Shown here: piece by piece, positions 24,906 through 33,448 of the stretch
How positions within the stretch are numbered: position 1 is the stretch's first letter
How the letters are laid out: every line of letters starts with the position of its first letter
NCBI RefSeq assembly: GCF_002563775.1
Contig: NZ_PDJO01000001.1
Location: 62,001-126,000, forward strand
Direction: 5' to 3'
Source: Thioclava sp. ES.031
GTDB taxonomy: Bacteria; Pseudomonadota; Alphaproteobacteria; Rhodobacterales; Rhodobacteraceae
Length of the DNA stretch: 64,000 nt
Program-made: the position numbers and the translations under genes
Notes under the pieces: generated by a model
Seen by the model: only the letters and a program-made list of their open reading frames with translations
Told to the model about the DNA's origin: nothing
Database searches by the model: none

Positions 24906-25664
24906 TTAGGGTGCCTTCGCAACGCGTGCCAGTGTCACAGTGCAGATCGGCTCTGCACCTGCGCTCAATGCCGCCTCCGTCGCGGCGGAAAGCGTGGCCC
25001 CCGAGGTCATCACGTCATCGACGATCAGGAGCGGACGCCCGCGCAGTAGCGCGGCGTGGCGCGGCGTGACGGTGATCGCGCCGTCGAGATTGGCGTGCCG
25101 CTCATCGCGGCTTTTCCCCTTTTGGCTCGACGTCGGGCGGGCGCGGGTGAAGAGGTCGGCGCAATAGGCGTGCCCGGTGCGCCGGGCCAATGCGCGGGCC
25201 AGCTCCGCCGCCTGATTGTAGCGCCGTCGCAGCAGGCGCAACCTGTGCAACGGGATCGGCGCGATCAGCGTGTCGGGCGTCAGGAGCGGCCCGGCCGCGC
25301 GCGCCATCCAATCCGCCAGCGGCGGCACCAGATCGAGCCGGTCGCCATGTTTCAGCGCCAGCACCAGATCGCGCCCGGTGCCCGCGTAATGCATCACCGT
25401 ACGCCCCTGCGCCCACGGCCTCGGATGGGCGAGGCAGTCGTCGCAAAGGATGGCCGTGTCGCTTTCGCCGGGCAGGGGCGTGCCGCAGGCGTCGCAGACC
25501 GTACCGCGCGCGAAAGTGGCCTCGGACCAGCAGGCGCCGCAGAGCCCGAAATCCGTGCCGACCGCGTCGCCGCACGCGATGCAGCGCGGCGGAAAGAGCG
25601 CGCGCAATCCCAGACGTCCCGCCGCTAGCATCCGGCCTCGAACCTCGTTAAGGGTTTCTGCCAT
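24906..25664 (-). CDS. comF: ComF-family phosphoribosyltransferase-like protein
   Basis: The N-terminus carries a zinc-ribbon-like set of cysteine pairs (RCIACGDAV, LCGACW, VCDACGTPL, LCDDCL); the C-terminal half is a type I PRTase fold with LIAPIPLHRLRLLRRRYNQA and the PRPP loop LLIVDDVMTSGATLS. ComF homologues serve DNA uptake in competent bacteria and have wider unknown roles elsewhere. The ATG at 25664 shares three bases with the ATG of the divergent gene at 25663; an internal ATG at 25631 with GAGG in front is an alternative that would remove the overlap. Confidence 0.87.
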   Translation of the reverse strand: MAETLNEVRGRMLAAGRLGLRALFPPRCIACGDAVGTDFGLCGACWSEATFARGTVCDACGTPLPGESDTAILCDDCLAHPRPWAQGRTVMHYAGTGRDLVLALKHGDRLDLVPPLADWMARAAGPLLTPDTLIAPIPLHRLRLLRRRYNQAAELARALARRTGHAYCADLFTRARPTSSQKGKSRDERHANLDGAITVTPRHAALLRGRPLLIVDDVMTSGATLSAATEAALSAGAEPICTVTLARVAKAP

Positions 25665-26499
25665 GAATACGCCGCCCCTTCTGACCGACCGCGCCGCTCT
25701 CGAGCGCCATAGACTTCGCGCCGCCCGTGCGCCCGAACTGTTTCTGCACGAGGACGCGGCGGCTGAACTTGAGGAAAGGCTGCAAGAGGTTAACAGAACC
25801 TTTACGGCCCCCGCCCTGATCGCCGCTTTTCCCGAGCCGTGGCGCGAAATTCTTCCCAAGGCGAAGATCGTGGCCGATACGGATGTGCTCGATCTGGAGG
25901 AAGGCGCGCATGATCTGGTGGTCCACGCGCTCTGTCTGCATTGGGCGAATGATCCGGTCGGGCAGCTGGTGCAGGCTTCGCGCGCGCTGAAACCCGACGG
26001 GCTGTTCATCGGTGTGATGTTTGGCGGCCAGACGCTCAATGAGCTGCGCGCGGCGCTGGCGCAGGCCGAGGCCGCGATCACCGGAGGCTTGAGCCCGCGG
26101 ATCGTGCCGATGGGCGAAATTCGCGATCTCGGGGCGCTGATCCAGCGGGCGGGGCTGGCGTTGCCGGTGGCCGATGCTGTGACGCGCAAGGTAACCTACG
26201 AGACGCCGCTGCGGCTGCTGTCGGACCTGCGCGCGATGGGCGAGACCAATGCGCTCGCCGCCCGCGATCGCCGCTTCCTGCGCCGCGACGTTCTGACCGA
26301 GGCGCTGCGGCTGTATGTCGAGACCTATCAGGAGCCCGATGGTCGGGTGCGTGCGACCTTCGACATGGTCTGGCTCACCGGCTGGAAGCCGCATCCCGAT
26401 CAGCAAAAACCGTTGCGTCCGGGATCCGCGGCACAGCGGCTCGCCGATGCGCTGGGCACCACCGAGCGCCCGAGCGGCGACAAGCCCGGCTCAGCCTAG
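25663..26499 (+). CDS. Methyltransferase-like protein lacking the glycine-rich SAM motif
   Basis: The second half of the Rossmann fold looks like a class I methyltransferase of the BioC/NDUFAF5 group: HDLVVHALCLHWANDPVGQL, then SRALKPDGLFIGVMFGG and LGALIQRAGLALPVADA. However, where motif I (GxGxG) should be, the protein reads EVNRTFTAPALIAAFPEPW, with no glycine cluster. It may be a non-catalytic or hydroxylase-like member, as NDUFAF5 itself is. AAGGG lies 8 bases before the ATG. The start codon overlaps that of comF on the other strand, and the end overlaps otsA by 9 bases. Confidence 0.72.
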   Translation: MNTPPLLTDRAALERHRLRAARAPELFLHEDAAAELEERLQEVNRTFTAPALIAAFPEPWREILPKAKIVADTDVLDLEEGAHDLVVHALCLHWANDPVGQLVQASRALKPDGLFIGVMFGGQTLNELRAALAQAEAAITGGLSPRIVPMGEIRDLGALIQRAGLALPVADAVTRKVTYETPLRLLSDLRAMGETNALAARDRRFLRRDVLTEALRLYVETYQEPDGRVRATFDMVWLTGWKPHPDQQKPLRPGSAAQRLADALGTTERPSGDKPGSA

Positions 26500-27837
26500 C
26501 GCGTCGAGGAAGGACTTCGACCACCAATGCACGTCATAGGTGGTCAGCCCCTCCATCAGCGACCGATACCGTTCCCGACGTTCCCCGCGCGACATCATCA
26601 GCGCGGTCAGCATCGAGGTCGCGACCTGTTCGGGATCGTGCGGGTTCACCATCAGTGCCGCATCCATCTGTTCGGCCGCGCCCGCGAATTGCGACAGCAT
26701 CAGAACGCCGGGATCGTCGGGGTTCTGGGCGGCCACGAATTCCTTCGCCACGAGGTTCATCCCGTCCATCAGCGGCGTCACCAGCGCCACATGCGAGGCG
26801 CGATAGAGCCCCGCGAGAACCTCGCGCGGCACTGCGCGGTTGATGAAGCGGATCGGAACCCACTGGATGTCGGCGAATTGCCCGTTGATCCGGCCCGAAA
26901 GATGCTCGGTCTCTTCACGGATATCGTCATAGGCCTGCACGCCCTCGCGGGTCGGCGGCGAGATCTGCAAGAGCGAGACGTAACGATGCCAGTCCTCGTG
27001 CCGCTCGAGAAACTCGCCGAAAGCGCGGAAGCGATGCGGCACGCCTTTGGAATAATCCAGCCGGTCGACGCCGATCATCAGCCGACGATGGTCCTTCACG
27101 ATCCCGGCGGGCAATTTGTCGAACTCGGTCTCCGCCAGTTCCTGAAACTCTCGCGCATCGATCGAAATCGGGAATGCGGCGATCCGGCATTGGCGGGGCG
27201 AGAGATGCACATAGCCGGCGCCCAGATTGGAGGCGTCGGCGATCTCGATCATCGAATGGAGACAGGCACGCACGTCGCGCTCTGCCTGAAGGCCCACGAG
27301 GTCGTAATTCGCGATCCACTGGCAGACCTCGCGCCCGTTGGGCAGGGCCTGCATCGCAGTCGGGCCGGGGAAGGGCGTGTGCAGGAAGAAGCCGATCGGA
27401 TTGGTCACGCCCATCAGGCGCAGCTCGTAGGCCAGCGGCAGCAGATGGTAATCCTGCACCCAGATCCGGTCGTCGGGCTTCAGGAACGGCGCCACGAGCT
27501 TCGCGATCCGCCGGTTCACCTGCTTGTAGACGCCCAGATATTCCTGATGAATATCCATCAGATCGGCGCGGCCGTGGAACAGCGGCCAGAGCACCGAATT
27601 CGAATAGCCCGCGTAATAGTTGTCCTGTTCTTCCTGAGTCAGATCGAAGCAGTAGCGCTTGAACGGCCCGCCCTCGATCTCGCGCAGTTCCGCTGCGGGC
27701 TTGTCGGCGATCTCGCCCGAGGTGCCGATCCAGATGCCGCCGGTCTCCTCCAGCACATCGCCAAGCGCCACGACCAGCCCGCCCGAAGGATTGGCCCCGG
27801 TGGGAATACGGTTGGAGATGCAGATCAGGCGGCCCAT
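26491..27837 (-). CDS. otsA: Alpha,alpha-trehalose-6-phosphate synthase
   Basis: Family GT20 enzyme that joins UDP-glucose and glucose 6-phosphate to trehalose 6-phosphate, an osmoprotectant precursor. Visible motifs are NPSGGLVVALGDVL (the N-loop), WVQDYHLLPL, FFLHTPFPG, the donor-site GVDRLDYSKGVPHRF and PLMDGMNLVAKEF. The 448 residues match the family. It follows otsB upstream after 14 bases and converges on the methyltransferase-like gene with a 9-base overlap of coding ends. UDP-glucose would come from GalU (11050-11943). Confidence 0.94.
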   Translation of the reverse strand: MGRLICISNRIPTGANPSGGLVVALGDVLEETGGIWIGTSGEIADKPAAELREIEGGPFKRYCFDLTQEEQDNYYAGYSNSVLWPLFHGRADLMDIHQEYLGVYKQVNRRIAKLVAPFLKPDDRIWVQDYHLLPLAYELRLMGVTNPIGFFLHTPFPGPTAMQALPNGREVCQWIANYDLVGLQAERDVRACLHSMIEIADASNLGAGYVHLSPRQCRIAAFPISIDAREFQELAETEFDKLPAGIVKDHRRLMIGVDRLDYSKGVPHRFRAFGEFLERHEDWHRYVSLLQISPPTREGVQAYDDIREETEHLSGRINGQFADIQWVPIRFINRAVPREVLAGLYRASHVALVTPLMDGMNLVAKEFVAAQNPDDPGVLMLSQFAGAAEQMDAALMVNPHDPEQVATSMLTALMMSRGERRERYRSLMEGLTTYDVHWWSKSFLDALG

Positions 27838-27851
27838 TCGTCGTTCCTCAT

Positions 27852-28598
27852 TCAGCGTGCCACGGCAGCGGCGAGCCAGGCGCGCACATCCATCGGCTCG
27901 GCAAGGTGATAGCGCGCGACGCTCTCTCCGTCACCGACCTTGATGCCGAAACCGCCATGCGCCTCGGCCCAGGCCAGCGCGGGCTCGTCGGTCGTGTCGT
28001 CGCCCGCATAGACCGGATTGCGGCCGCCGAACTGCACGAGGTCTGACAGGATCGCCAGAGCGCCGTCCTTCGAGAAGCCCTCGGGACGAATTTCGACCGC
28101 CATTTTCGCAGGCTGGATCGTGAATCCGTCATAGCGCGCGGTCAGCTCTTCGGTGAAGGCTTCGACCTGACCTTGCTTGGCGGGATTGGAGCGGAAATGG
28201 ACCGCGGCGCCGTGGCTTTTATCCTCGAAGATAAGATCGTGGTCCTTGGCGAACCCGGCCATATCCTCTTTCAGCGCGCCCAGATGTCGGGGGGTCTCGG
28301 CCATTGGCGGCTCCATGCCGCGCGCTTCCGAGCCGTGCGAGCCGACCATAAACCCGTCGAACCCGTCGAGAAAACGCTCCAGCTCGTGAAGCGATCGCCC
28401 CGAGACAACCGCAAGCGCCCCGTTGAGCGCATCCGAGAGCTGCTCGAGCAAACGCGGCAGATCCTGCGGCACGATCACCGCATCCGGGCGGGGCGCAATA
28501 TCCACCAGACATCCGTCGAAATCGAGGAACAACGCATCTCGCGACGGGTCGAGAGCGGGCGGGGCCGGTTTTTTCCCGGTCATGTCATCCATTGCCAT
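27852..28598 (-). CDS. otsB: Trehalose-6-phosphate phosphatase
   Basis: HAD-superfamily phosphatase finishing trehalose synthesis. The nucleophile motif is LFLDFDGCLVDIAP, motif II is VVSGRSLHELERFL, and the metal motif is VYAGDDTTDEPALAWA. The family-typical VEIRPEGFSKDGAL is present. The ATG at 28598 is used (248 residues); ATGs two and five codons downstream are also possible because no clear ribosome site decides. It is the first gene of the otsB-otsA pair and diverges from hemH. Confidence 0.9.
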   Translation of the reverse strand: MAMDDMTGKKPAPPALDPSRDALFLDFDGCLVDIAPRPDAVIVPQDLPRLLEQLSDALNGALAVVSGRSLHELERFLDGFDGFMVGSHGSEARGMEPPMAETPRHLGALKEDMAGFAKDHDLIFEDKSHGAAVHFRSNPAKQGQVEAFTEELTARYDGFTIQPAKMAVEIRPEGFSKDGALAILSDLVQFGGRNPVYAGDDTTDEPALAWAEAHGGFGIKVGDGESVARYHLAEPMDVRAWLAAAVAR

Positions 28599-28712
28599 GT
28601 GAAGACCGTAAGTGATCCTGTCCCGGTTGAATAGAGCCGCATTGGCACAGATCGGGAAACCCGTTAAGTCGGGTTGGAGTTCCGCGATTAATGACGACAG
28701 GACAGTGACACG

Positions 28713-29768
28713 ATGACCAACGCCGCAAATCCGCGCCTTGCCCATGCCCCCGCCGATCACCCGCCCGTCAAGGAAGCGAAGATCGGTCTGCTCGTCGCCA
28801 ATCTCGGAACCCCGGACAACACCGACTACTGGTCGATGCGTCGCTATCTGAACGAGTTCCTCTCGGACCGGCGCGTGATCGATTACCCGGCATGGAAATG
28901 GCAGCCGCTGCTGCAACTCATCATCCTGTCGAAGCGCCCCTTCACCTCGGGTGCGAACTACAAGACGATCTGGAATAACGAGGCGGGCGAAAGCCCCCTG
29001 ATGACGATCACCAAGCAGCAGGTCGCGAAGCTGCGCGATGCGGTCTCGGCGCGCTACGGTCAGGAGGTCGTCGTCGATTACTGCATGCGCTACGGCAATC
29101 CCTCGACCCAGTCGGTCGTCGACAGGATGGTCGCGCAGGGCTGCGAGAAGATCCTGTTCCTGCCGCTCTATCCGCAATATGCGGGCGCCACCTCGGCCAC
29201 CGCGAACGACCAGTTCTTCCGCGCGCTGATGAAGCAGAAGCGCCAGCCCGCCGCGCGCGTCGCGCCGGAATATTTCGACAAGCCCTCCTATATCGACGCG
29301 CTCGCTCAATCGGTGGAGCGGGTCTATGCCACGCTCGACGAGAAGCCCGATGTGCTGGTCGCCTCCTATCACGGGATGCCCAAGCGCTATCTGATGGAAG
29401 GCGACCCCTACCACTGCCAGTGCCAGAAGACCTCGCGCTTGTTGCGTGAACGGCTCGGCTGGGACAAGGACGGGATCGACACGACCTTCCAGTCGGTCTT
29501 CGGCACCGAGGAATGGCTCAAGCCCTACACGGTCGAGCATGTCGCGGAGCTGGCGAAGCAGGGCAAGAAGAACATCGCGGTGATCTCGCCCGCCTTCAGC
29601 GCGGATTGCATCGAGACGCTCGAAGAGATCAACGGCGAAATCCGCGAGGCGTTCGAGCATGCGGGCGGTGAGAAATTCACCTATGTCCCCTGCCTCAACG
29701 ACGACGACCTGCACATCAAGGCGCTGATGGAGGTGGTCGGAGAAAACCTCGCCGGTTGGATCGACTGA
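28713..29768 (+). CDS. hemH: Ferrochelatase
   Basis: Inserts ferrous iron into protoporphyrin IX, the last step of heme synthesis, at the inner membrane. Signature parts are LLVANLGTPDNTDYWSMRRY, YCMRYGNPSTQSVVD, LFLPLYPQYAGATSATAND, the catalytic His in SYHGMPKRYLMEGDPYHCQC, and FQSVFGTEEWLKPYT. The length of 351 residues is normal. It is divergent from otsB with a 114-base gap that includes an AACCCG/CGGGTT hairpin (28658-28675) lacking a T-run. Confidence 0.94.
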   Translation: MTNAANPRLAHAPADHPPVKEAKIGLLVANLGTPDNTDYWSMRRYLNEFLSDRRVIDYPAWKWQPLLQLIILSKRPFTSGANYKTIWNNEAGESPLMTITKQQVAKLRDAVSARYGQEVVVDYCMRYGNPSTQSVVDRMVAQGCEKILFLPLYPQYAGATSATANDQFFRALMKQKRQPAARVAPEYFDKPSYIDALAQSVERVYATLDEKPDVLVASYHGMPKRYLMEGDPYHCQCQKTSRLLRERLGWDKDGIDTTFQSVFGTEEWLKPYTVEHVAELAKQGKKNIAVISPAFSADCIETLEEINGEIREAFEHAGGEKFTYVPCLNDDDLHIKALMEVVGENLAGWID

Positions 29769-29915
29769 TAAAACTGTCTCGATCTGCGACGACCTGCCTC
29801 ACAGATTTGTGAATCTTTCTTCCTATATGTTCTGACGCGGGGGCAAGGGATCGCCGTGAAGGCGCACCCTGCGGACCGGCAACGACCGGGACGCGCAGAG
29901 CAGAAAGGAATGAGA

Positions 29916-30191
29916 ATGATCAAGACTATGGGACTGGTCGCCTTGGCGGCTCTCTATGCTGGCGCTTCCTGGGCCGGTCATGCAAATCCTTGGGCGACCG
30001 AGGACGACGTGATTTATTCGCAAAATCACGAGGAAAACCTTGAGCAATCCGTCGACACGCCCGGCGAAGACGAGATGCTTGGAGTCATGGTGCGAAGCGC
30101 CCACGGCAAGCTCGACGGCTTGTCTGGCGGCTCTGGCGATGGCTCGGGCGACGGATCCGACCACGAGCACGACAGCGGCGAGCACGACTGA
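29916..30191 (+). CDS. Small exported protein with Asp/His/Gly-rich tail
   Basis: The ATG at 29916 has AAAGGA six bases ahead and gives 91 residues. A signal peptide MIKTMGLVALAALYAGASWA is followed by an acidic mature part with DDVIYSQNHEENLEQSVDTP and a low-complexity end rich in Ser, Gly, Asp and His (DGSDHEHDSGEHD). The tail could bind metal ions, but that is only composition. The gene follows hemH by about 150 bases and is closed by a terminator. No family recognised. Confidence 0.7.
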   Translation: MIKTMGLVALAALYAGASWAGHANPWATEDDVIYSQNHEENLEQSVDTPGEDEMLGVMVRSAHGKLDGLSGGSGDGSGDGSDHEHDSGEHD

Positions 30192-30211
30192 CCGCAGCCG
30201 CGTAAATTGAA

Positions 30212-30246
30212 ACCCCCGGACCTATGCGGTGCCGGGGGTCTTTCTT
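30212..30246 (+). terminator. Rho-independent terminator after the small exported protein gene
   Basis: CCCCCGG (30213-30219) pairs with CCGGGGG (30232-30238), loop of 12, followed by TCTTTCTTT. It lies 21 bases after the stop at 30191 and before the end of the convergent L,D-transpeptidase gene. Confidence 0.82.
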
Positions 30247-30266
30247 TGTGCGACGCGCGGTCCGGC

Positions 30267-30872
30267 TTAGATCAGCAGAACCTGCGTGCCGATCTTCGCG
30301 AAGCCGAACAGCTCCTGGATATGTTCGTTGTAAAGACCGATGCAGCCGTTCGAGCTTTTGCGGCCGATCTTGCGCGTGTCATGCGTGCCGTGGATGCGGT
30401 AATAGCGCCACGACAGATAAAGCGCATGGGTGCCCAGCGGGTTATCGGGGCCCGGCGGGACGTAGTCGGGCCATTCCGGGTTGCGCTTTTTCATCGAGGG
30501 CGTCGGCGCCCAGCTCGGCCCTTCGACCTTGCGGATCACTTCGGTGCGGCCGCGCCGCGTGAGTTCTTCCGAGACCGGCACAGAGGTCGGATAGAGACGG
30601 TAGATCGACTGATCCGCCGACCAGTAATGCAGCGCCCGCGAATGGGTATCCACAAGGATCGCCCCGTTGCGGAGGTTCGAGAAATAGGGCTGCCAGTCGC
30701 GGTTCTGGAAGCTCGAGATATTACGGCGCTGGTTGGTGAAGGCGCTCGTCTCGAACTGCTCCTGACCGTAATCGGGCGTTTGCGCCCGGGCGGGCAGCGC
30801 GAGCCCCGCACCAAGGCAGGCGGCGGCGCCGAGAAAGGCGCGGCGATCAAAAGGCTTGCGCGTATGCGACAT
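30267..30872 (-). CDS. L,D-transpeptidase, Tat-type export signal
   Basis: YkuD-family enzyme that cross-links peptidoglycan or attaches proteins to it. The catalytic region is RIHGTHDTRKIGRKSSNGCI, with His and the Ser-x-Gly-Cys nucleophile motif. The N-terminus from the ATG at 30872 has a twin-arginine signal (DRRAFLGAAACLGAGLAL) and ends in ARA, so export by Tat is likely. Length 201 residues. The frame extends upstream without plausible sequence. A second L,D-transpeptidase lies at 31626-32126. Confidence 0.88.
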   Translation of the reverse strand: MSHTRKPFDRRAFLGAAACLGAGLALPARAQTPDYGQEQFETSAFTNQRRNISSFQNRDWQPYFSNLRNGAILVDTHSRALHYWSADQSIYRLYPTSVPVSEELTRRGRTEVIRKVEGPSWAPTPSMKKRNPEWPDYVPPGPDNPLGTHALYLSWRYYRIHGTHDTRKIGRKSSNGCIGLYNEHIQELFGFAKIGTQVLLI

Positions 30873-31040
30873 CTGAGGCTCCGGGTTCGCGACGGGGTCA
30901 ATTGCGATAAATATAATGTGATCGCGGGGCGGCGGCAAATCAAACTGGCGAGGATGTGCCTGCAAAGCGTCAGAGGGGTTTGCGCGGATGGGGACAAGCG
31001 TGTAATGCAGATTGACGGTTTAACGAGGGACTGGCCAAAA

Positions 31041-31556
31041 ATGTTGCGCGCTACCGTATTTGCTTGCTCCGCGATCGTGGCTCTGGCGGCTTGCCAGCCG
31101 ACCGACACGCAGCCCAAGCTCGGGCCCGATGGCCTGCCGCTGCCGAAAGTCTATAACATCACTGCGAGCGATCGCTCGGTGATCCCGCAGCGCGTGCTGG
31201 AATCGGTGAACAGCCTGCGTTCCGCGCGCGGTGCCGCGCCGCTGGTGCTGAACGACGCGCTGACCACGGCGGCGCTGGCCCATTCCAAGGACATGGCCGT
31301 GCAGAACCGCCCGTGGCACTGGGGGTCCGACGGCTCCTCGCCGCTGACCCGGGCGCAGCGTGCCGGCTATCCGGGGCAGGTTCTGGGCGAGAATATCTCC
31401 GAGACCTACGAGACCGAGATGGAGACCCTCGCAGCCTGGATGAAGGTCGCCGATACGCGCGACGTGATCCTGAACCCGGCGGCGACGCAGATGGGCTTCT
31501 CGTGGTATCAGGAGCCCTCCGGCAAGATCTGGTGGACGATGGTCACCGGCAACTGA
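31041..31556 (+). CDS. CAP-domain (SCP/PR-1-like) lipoprotein
   Basis: The start at 31041 gives a lipoprotein signal with lipobox LAAC at about residues 15-18 (SAIVALAACQPTD). The mature part is a CAP domain: NSLRSARGAAPLVLNDALT, the His-containing AALAHSKDMAVQNRPWHWG, then GENISETYETEMETLAAWM and the closing MGFSWYQEPSGKIWWTMV. Bacterial CAP proteins of this small type are envelope-associated with mostly unknown activity. It lies between two L,D-transpeptidases, which suggests a cell-wall role. Length 171 residues. Confidence 0.85.
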   Translation: MLRATVFACSAIVALAACQPTDTQPKLGPDGLPLPKVYNITASDRSVIPQRVLESVNSLRSARGAAPLVLNDALTTAALAHSKDMAVQNRPWHWGSDGSSPLTRAQRAGYPGQVLGENISETYETEMETLAAWMKVADTRDVILNPAATQMGFSWYQEPSGKIWWTMVTGN

Positions 31557-31578
31557 GCCGAAGACCCGCCGCAATCAA

Positions 31579-31602
31579 AAAGGGCCCCACGCGGGGCCCT
31601 TT
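31579..31602. terminator. Bidirectional terminator between convergent genes
   Basis: AAAGGGCCCC (31579-31588) pairs with GGGGCCCTTT (31593-31602), loop ACGC, with an A-run on the left and T-rich sequence on the right. It lies between the CAP lipoprotein gene and the end of the leftward L,D-transpeptidase gene and can serve both. Confidence 0.82.
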
Positions 31603-31625
31603 GTCATTTCCGGGGGATGCTGCGA

Positions 31626-32126
31626 TCAGGGGAAGATGAAGATCGGCGTGCCGTCGCGGACCATCGCGTAGATGTCGCTGATTTCCTTGTCCTTCACCGC
31701 GATGCAGCCCGCGGTCCAGTCGCGACCCTTGCCTTTGTTCTTCCCGTCGCGGCCATGGATGAAGATATCGCCGCCCGCCTTCTTGCCCTGCGACTCCGCG
31801 AAGGCGACCTGCTGCGGGTTCGGATAGCTGATGCCGATCGACAGGTAATAGGCCGAATTCGGATTGCGCCGGTTGATGTAATAGAGCCCTTCCGGGGTCT
31901 TGCCGTCGCCCTCGAACTGCTTCGGGCCGACCGGATCGCCGCCAAGGCCGATCTTGTACTTCTCCAGCACCTCGTCGCCATGCAGCAGATACATCATCCG
32001 CTGAGACTTGAAGATCTGGATCTGGGTCACGGCGGGGCCGTTATAGGATTTGAATTTGCTGGAGTCGCCACAGGCGGCCAGCGTGGCAAGGGCGCATCCG
32101 CCCAAGAGGAGGGTTCGACGGTTCAT
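31626..32126 (-). CDS. L,D-transpeptidase lipoprotein (YafK-like)
   Basis: A 166-residue protein with lipobox LAAC (residues about 16-19 in ALATLAACGDSS) and a YkuD domain: IQIFKSQRMMYLLHGDEVL, GLYYINRRNPNSAYYLSIGI, FIHGRDGKNKGKG and the nucleophile motif WTAGCIAVKDKEI. The short length and TAGCIAV motif resemble the YafK subgroup. It would act at the inner or outer membrane face on peptidoglycan. It follows the RNA methyltransferase gene by 62 bases. Confidence 0.87.
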   Translation of the reverse strand: MNRRTLLLGGCALATLAACGDSSKFKSYNGPAVTQIQIFKSQRMMYLLHGDEVLEKYKIGLGGDPVGPKQFEGDGKTPEGLYYINRRNPNSAYYLSIGISYPNPQQVAFAESQGKKAGGDIFIHGRDGKNKGKGRDWTAGCIAVKDKEISDIYAMVRDGTPIFIFP

Positions 32127-32188
32127 GTTCGGCCTGTATTCGGAGACTGCTGTTTTGCAGTCTTTCTATCCGATTTTCGGCGTCGCAT

Positions 32189-33409
32189 CTAGCGGGTGAA
32201 AAGGGCCGCAAGCTCCACATGAGCGGAAAACCGGAACTGATCCACCACCAGCAGCTTGTCGAGCGTGAAGCCCGCCGCGATCAGCGTCTCGGCGTCGCGC
32301 GCGAAGGTGACCGGGTTGCAGGAGACATGCACCAGCCGCTTGAGCTTCGACGCCGCGATCTCGGCGATCTGCGCCTGCGCGCCTGCCCGCGGCGGGTCGA
32401 TCACCACCGCGTCGAACTTCGCCAGCTCGTCGGGCAGAAGCGGACGGCGGAACAGATCGCGCGCCTCGGTGGAGACCCGGTGCAGGCCCTGCGACTGACG
32501 CCAGCCCTGATCGAGCGCCTCGGTCATCGCCGCGACCCCCTCGACCGCGTGGACCTCGGCCAGTTCGGCCAGCGGCAGCGAGAAGGTGCCGCAACCGGCG
32601 AACAGATCGGCCACCTTTTTCGCATTGCCAATCGCCGCTTTGGCGAAGGCGGTCAGCACCGCTTCGCCGTGATGGGTCGCTTGCAGAAACGCGCCCGGCG
32701 GCGGCACGACCTTGGCCTTGCCGAATTGCTGGATCGCCGGGCGGCGGCCCGCGATGACCTGCCCGTTCCAGCTGAGCCGGGCGAGATCGTGGCTGCGCGC
32801 CAGACCCGACAAAGCCTCGAATTGGGCCGTATCAGGGTCTTTTCCGCCCTGTGCCGCCAGTTCCAGCCCGGCCTCCGACAGGGTCAGGGTGAAGGCGATT
32901 TCGCCTTTGCGCGAGCCTGCAATCGCGGTCGCCTCATGCAGCATCGGGATCGCGGCCAGCAGTTCGGGCCGCAGGATCAGGCAGTGCGGGATCTCGACGA
33001 CCGTGTCCGAGGCGCGGGCGTGAAACCCGACCAGCGTGCCCTTCTTGGTGCGCCGTCCCGAAAGCGTCGCCCGCCGGCGCGAATTGAGCGGCGAGGTCGC
33101 GATGCTCATCTCCGGCTGGGGCAGGTTGCGCGCGGCCAGCGCCTGACGCACTACGTCCATCTTCCACTCGGCGGTGAACGCCTCCGACGCGTGCTGCATC
33201 GAACAGGCCCCGCAGGAGCGGTAATGCGGGCAGGGCGCTTTGACGCGGTCGGGCGAAGGCTTCACGATCTTCGGCTGCGCGATGCGGCCGTCGACCACCT
33301 CGCCCTCGACCACTTCACCGGGAAGCGCCATGGCGACATGCACGGTCCCCTCGGGGCCATGGGTCACGCCGTCGGCATGCAGGGACAGTCGCTCGATTTC
33401 GTAGGTCAT
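32189..33409 (-). CDS. TrmA/RlmD-family RNA (uracil-C5) methyltransferase
   Basis: SAM-dependent enzyme methylating uracil in rRNA or tRNA. A TRAM-like N-terminus is followed by the iron-sulfur cysteine cluster CPHYRSCGACSMQH (about residues 60-73) with a further Cys in IPHCLILRP. The SAM site is VADLFAGCGTFSLPLAE, and the catalytic part is VVIDPPRAGAQAQI followed by VHVSCNPVTFARD. Length 406 residues fits RlmD/RumA-like proteins; the exact target base cannot be told from sequence. Confidence 0.87.
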   Translation of the reverse strand: MTYEIERLSLHADGVTHGPEGTVHVAMALPGEVVEGEVVDGRIAQPKIVKPSPDRVKAPCPHYRSCGACSMQHASEAFTAEWKMDVVRQALAARNLPQPEMSIATSPLNSRRRATLSGRRTKKGTLVGFHARASDTVVEIPHCLILRPELLAAIPMLHEATAIAGSRKGEIAFTLTLSEAGLELAAQGGKDPDTAQFEALSGLARSHDLARLSWNGQVIAGRRPAIQQFGKAKVVPPPGAFLQATHHGEAVLTAFAKAAIGNAKKVADLFAGCGTFSLPLAELAEVHAVEGVAAMTEALDQGWRQSQGLHRVSTEARDLFRRPLLPDELAKFDAVVIDPPRAGAQAQIAEIAASKLKRLVHVSCNPVTFARDAETLIAAGFTLDKLLVVDQFRFSAHVELAALFTR

Positions 33410-33448
33410 GCGCCTTCTCTAGCTGCGCGGCGCGGGTCAGAAAAGACC

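Noticed and set aside
28658..28675. Hairpin AACCCG/CGGGTT upstream of hemH as a riboswitch or terminator
   Set aside because: The stem has only six pairs, no T-run follows and no known riboswitch core is visible.
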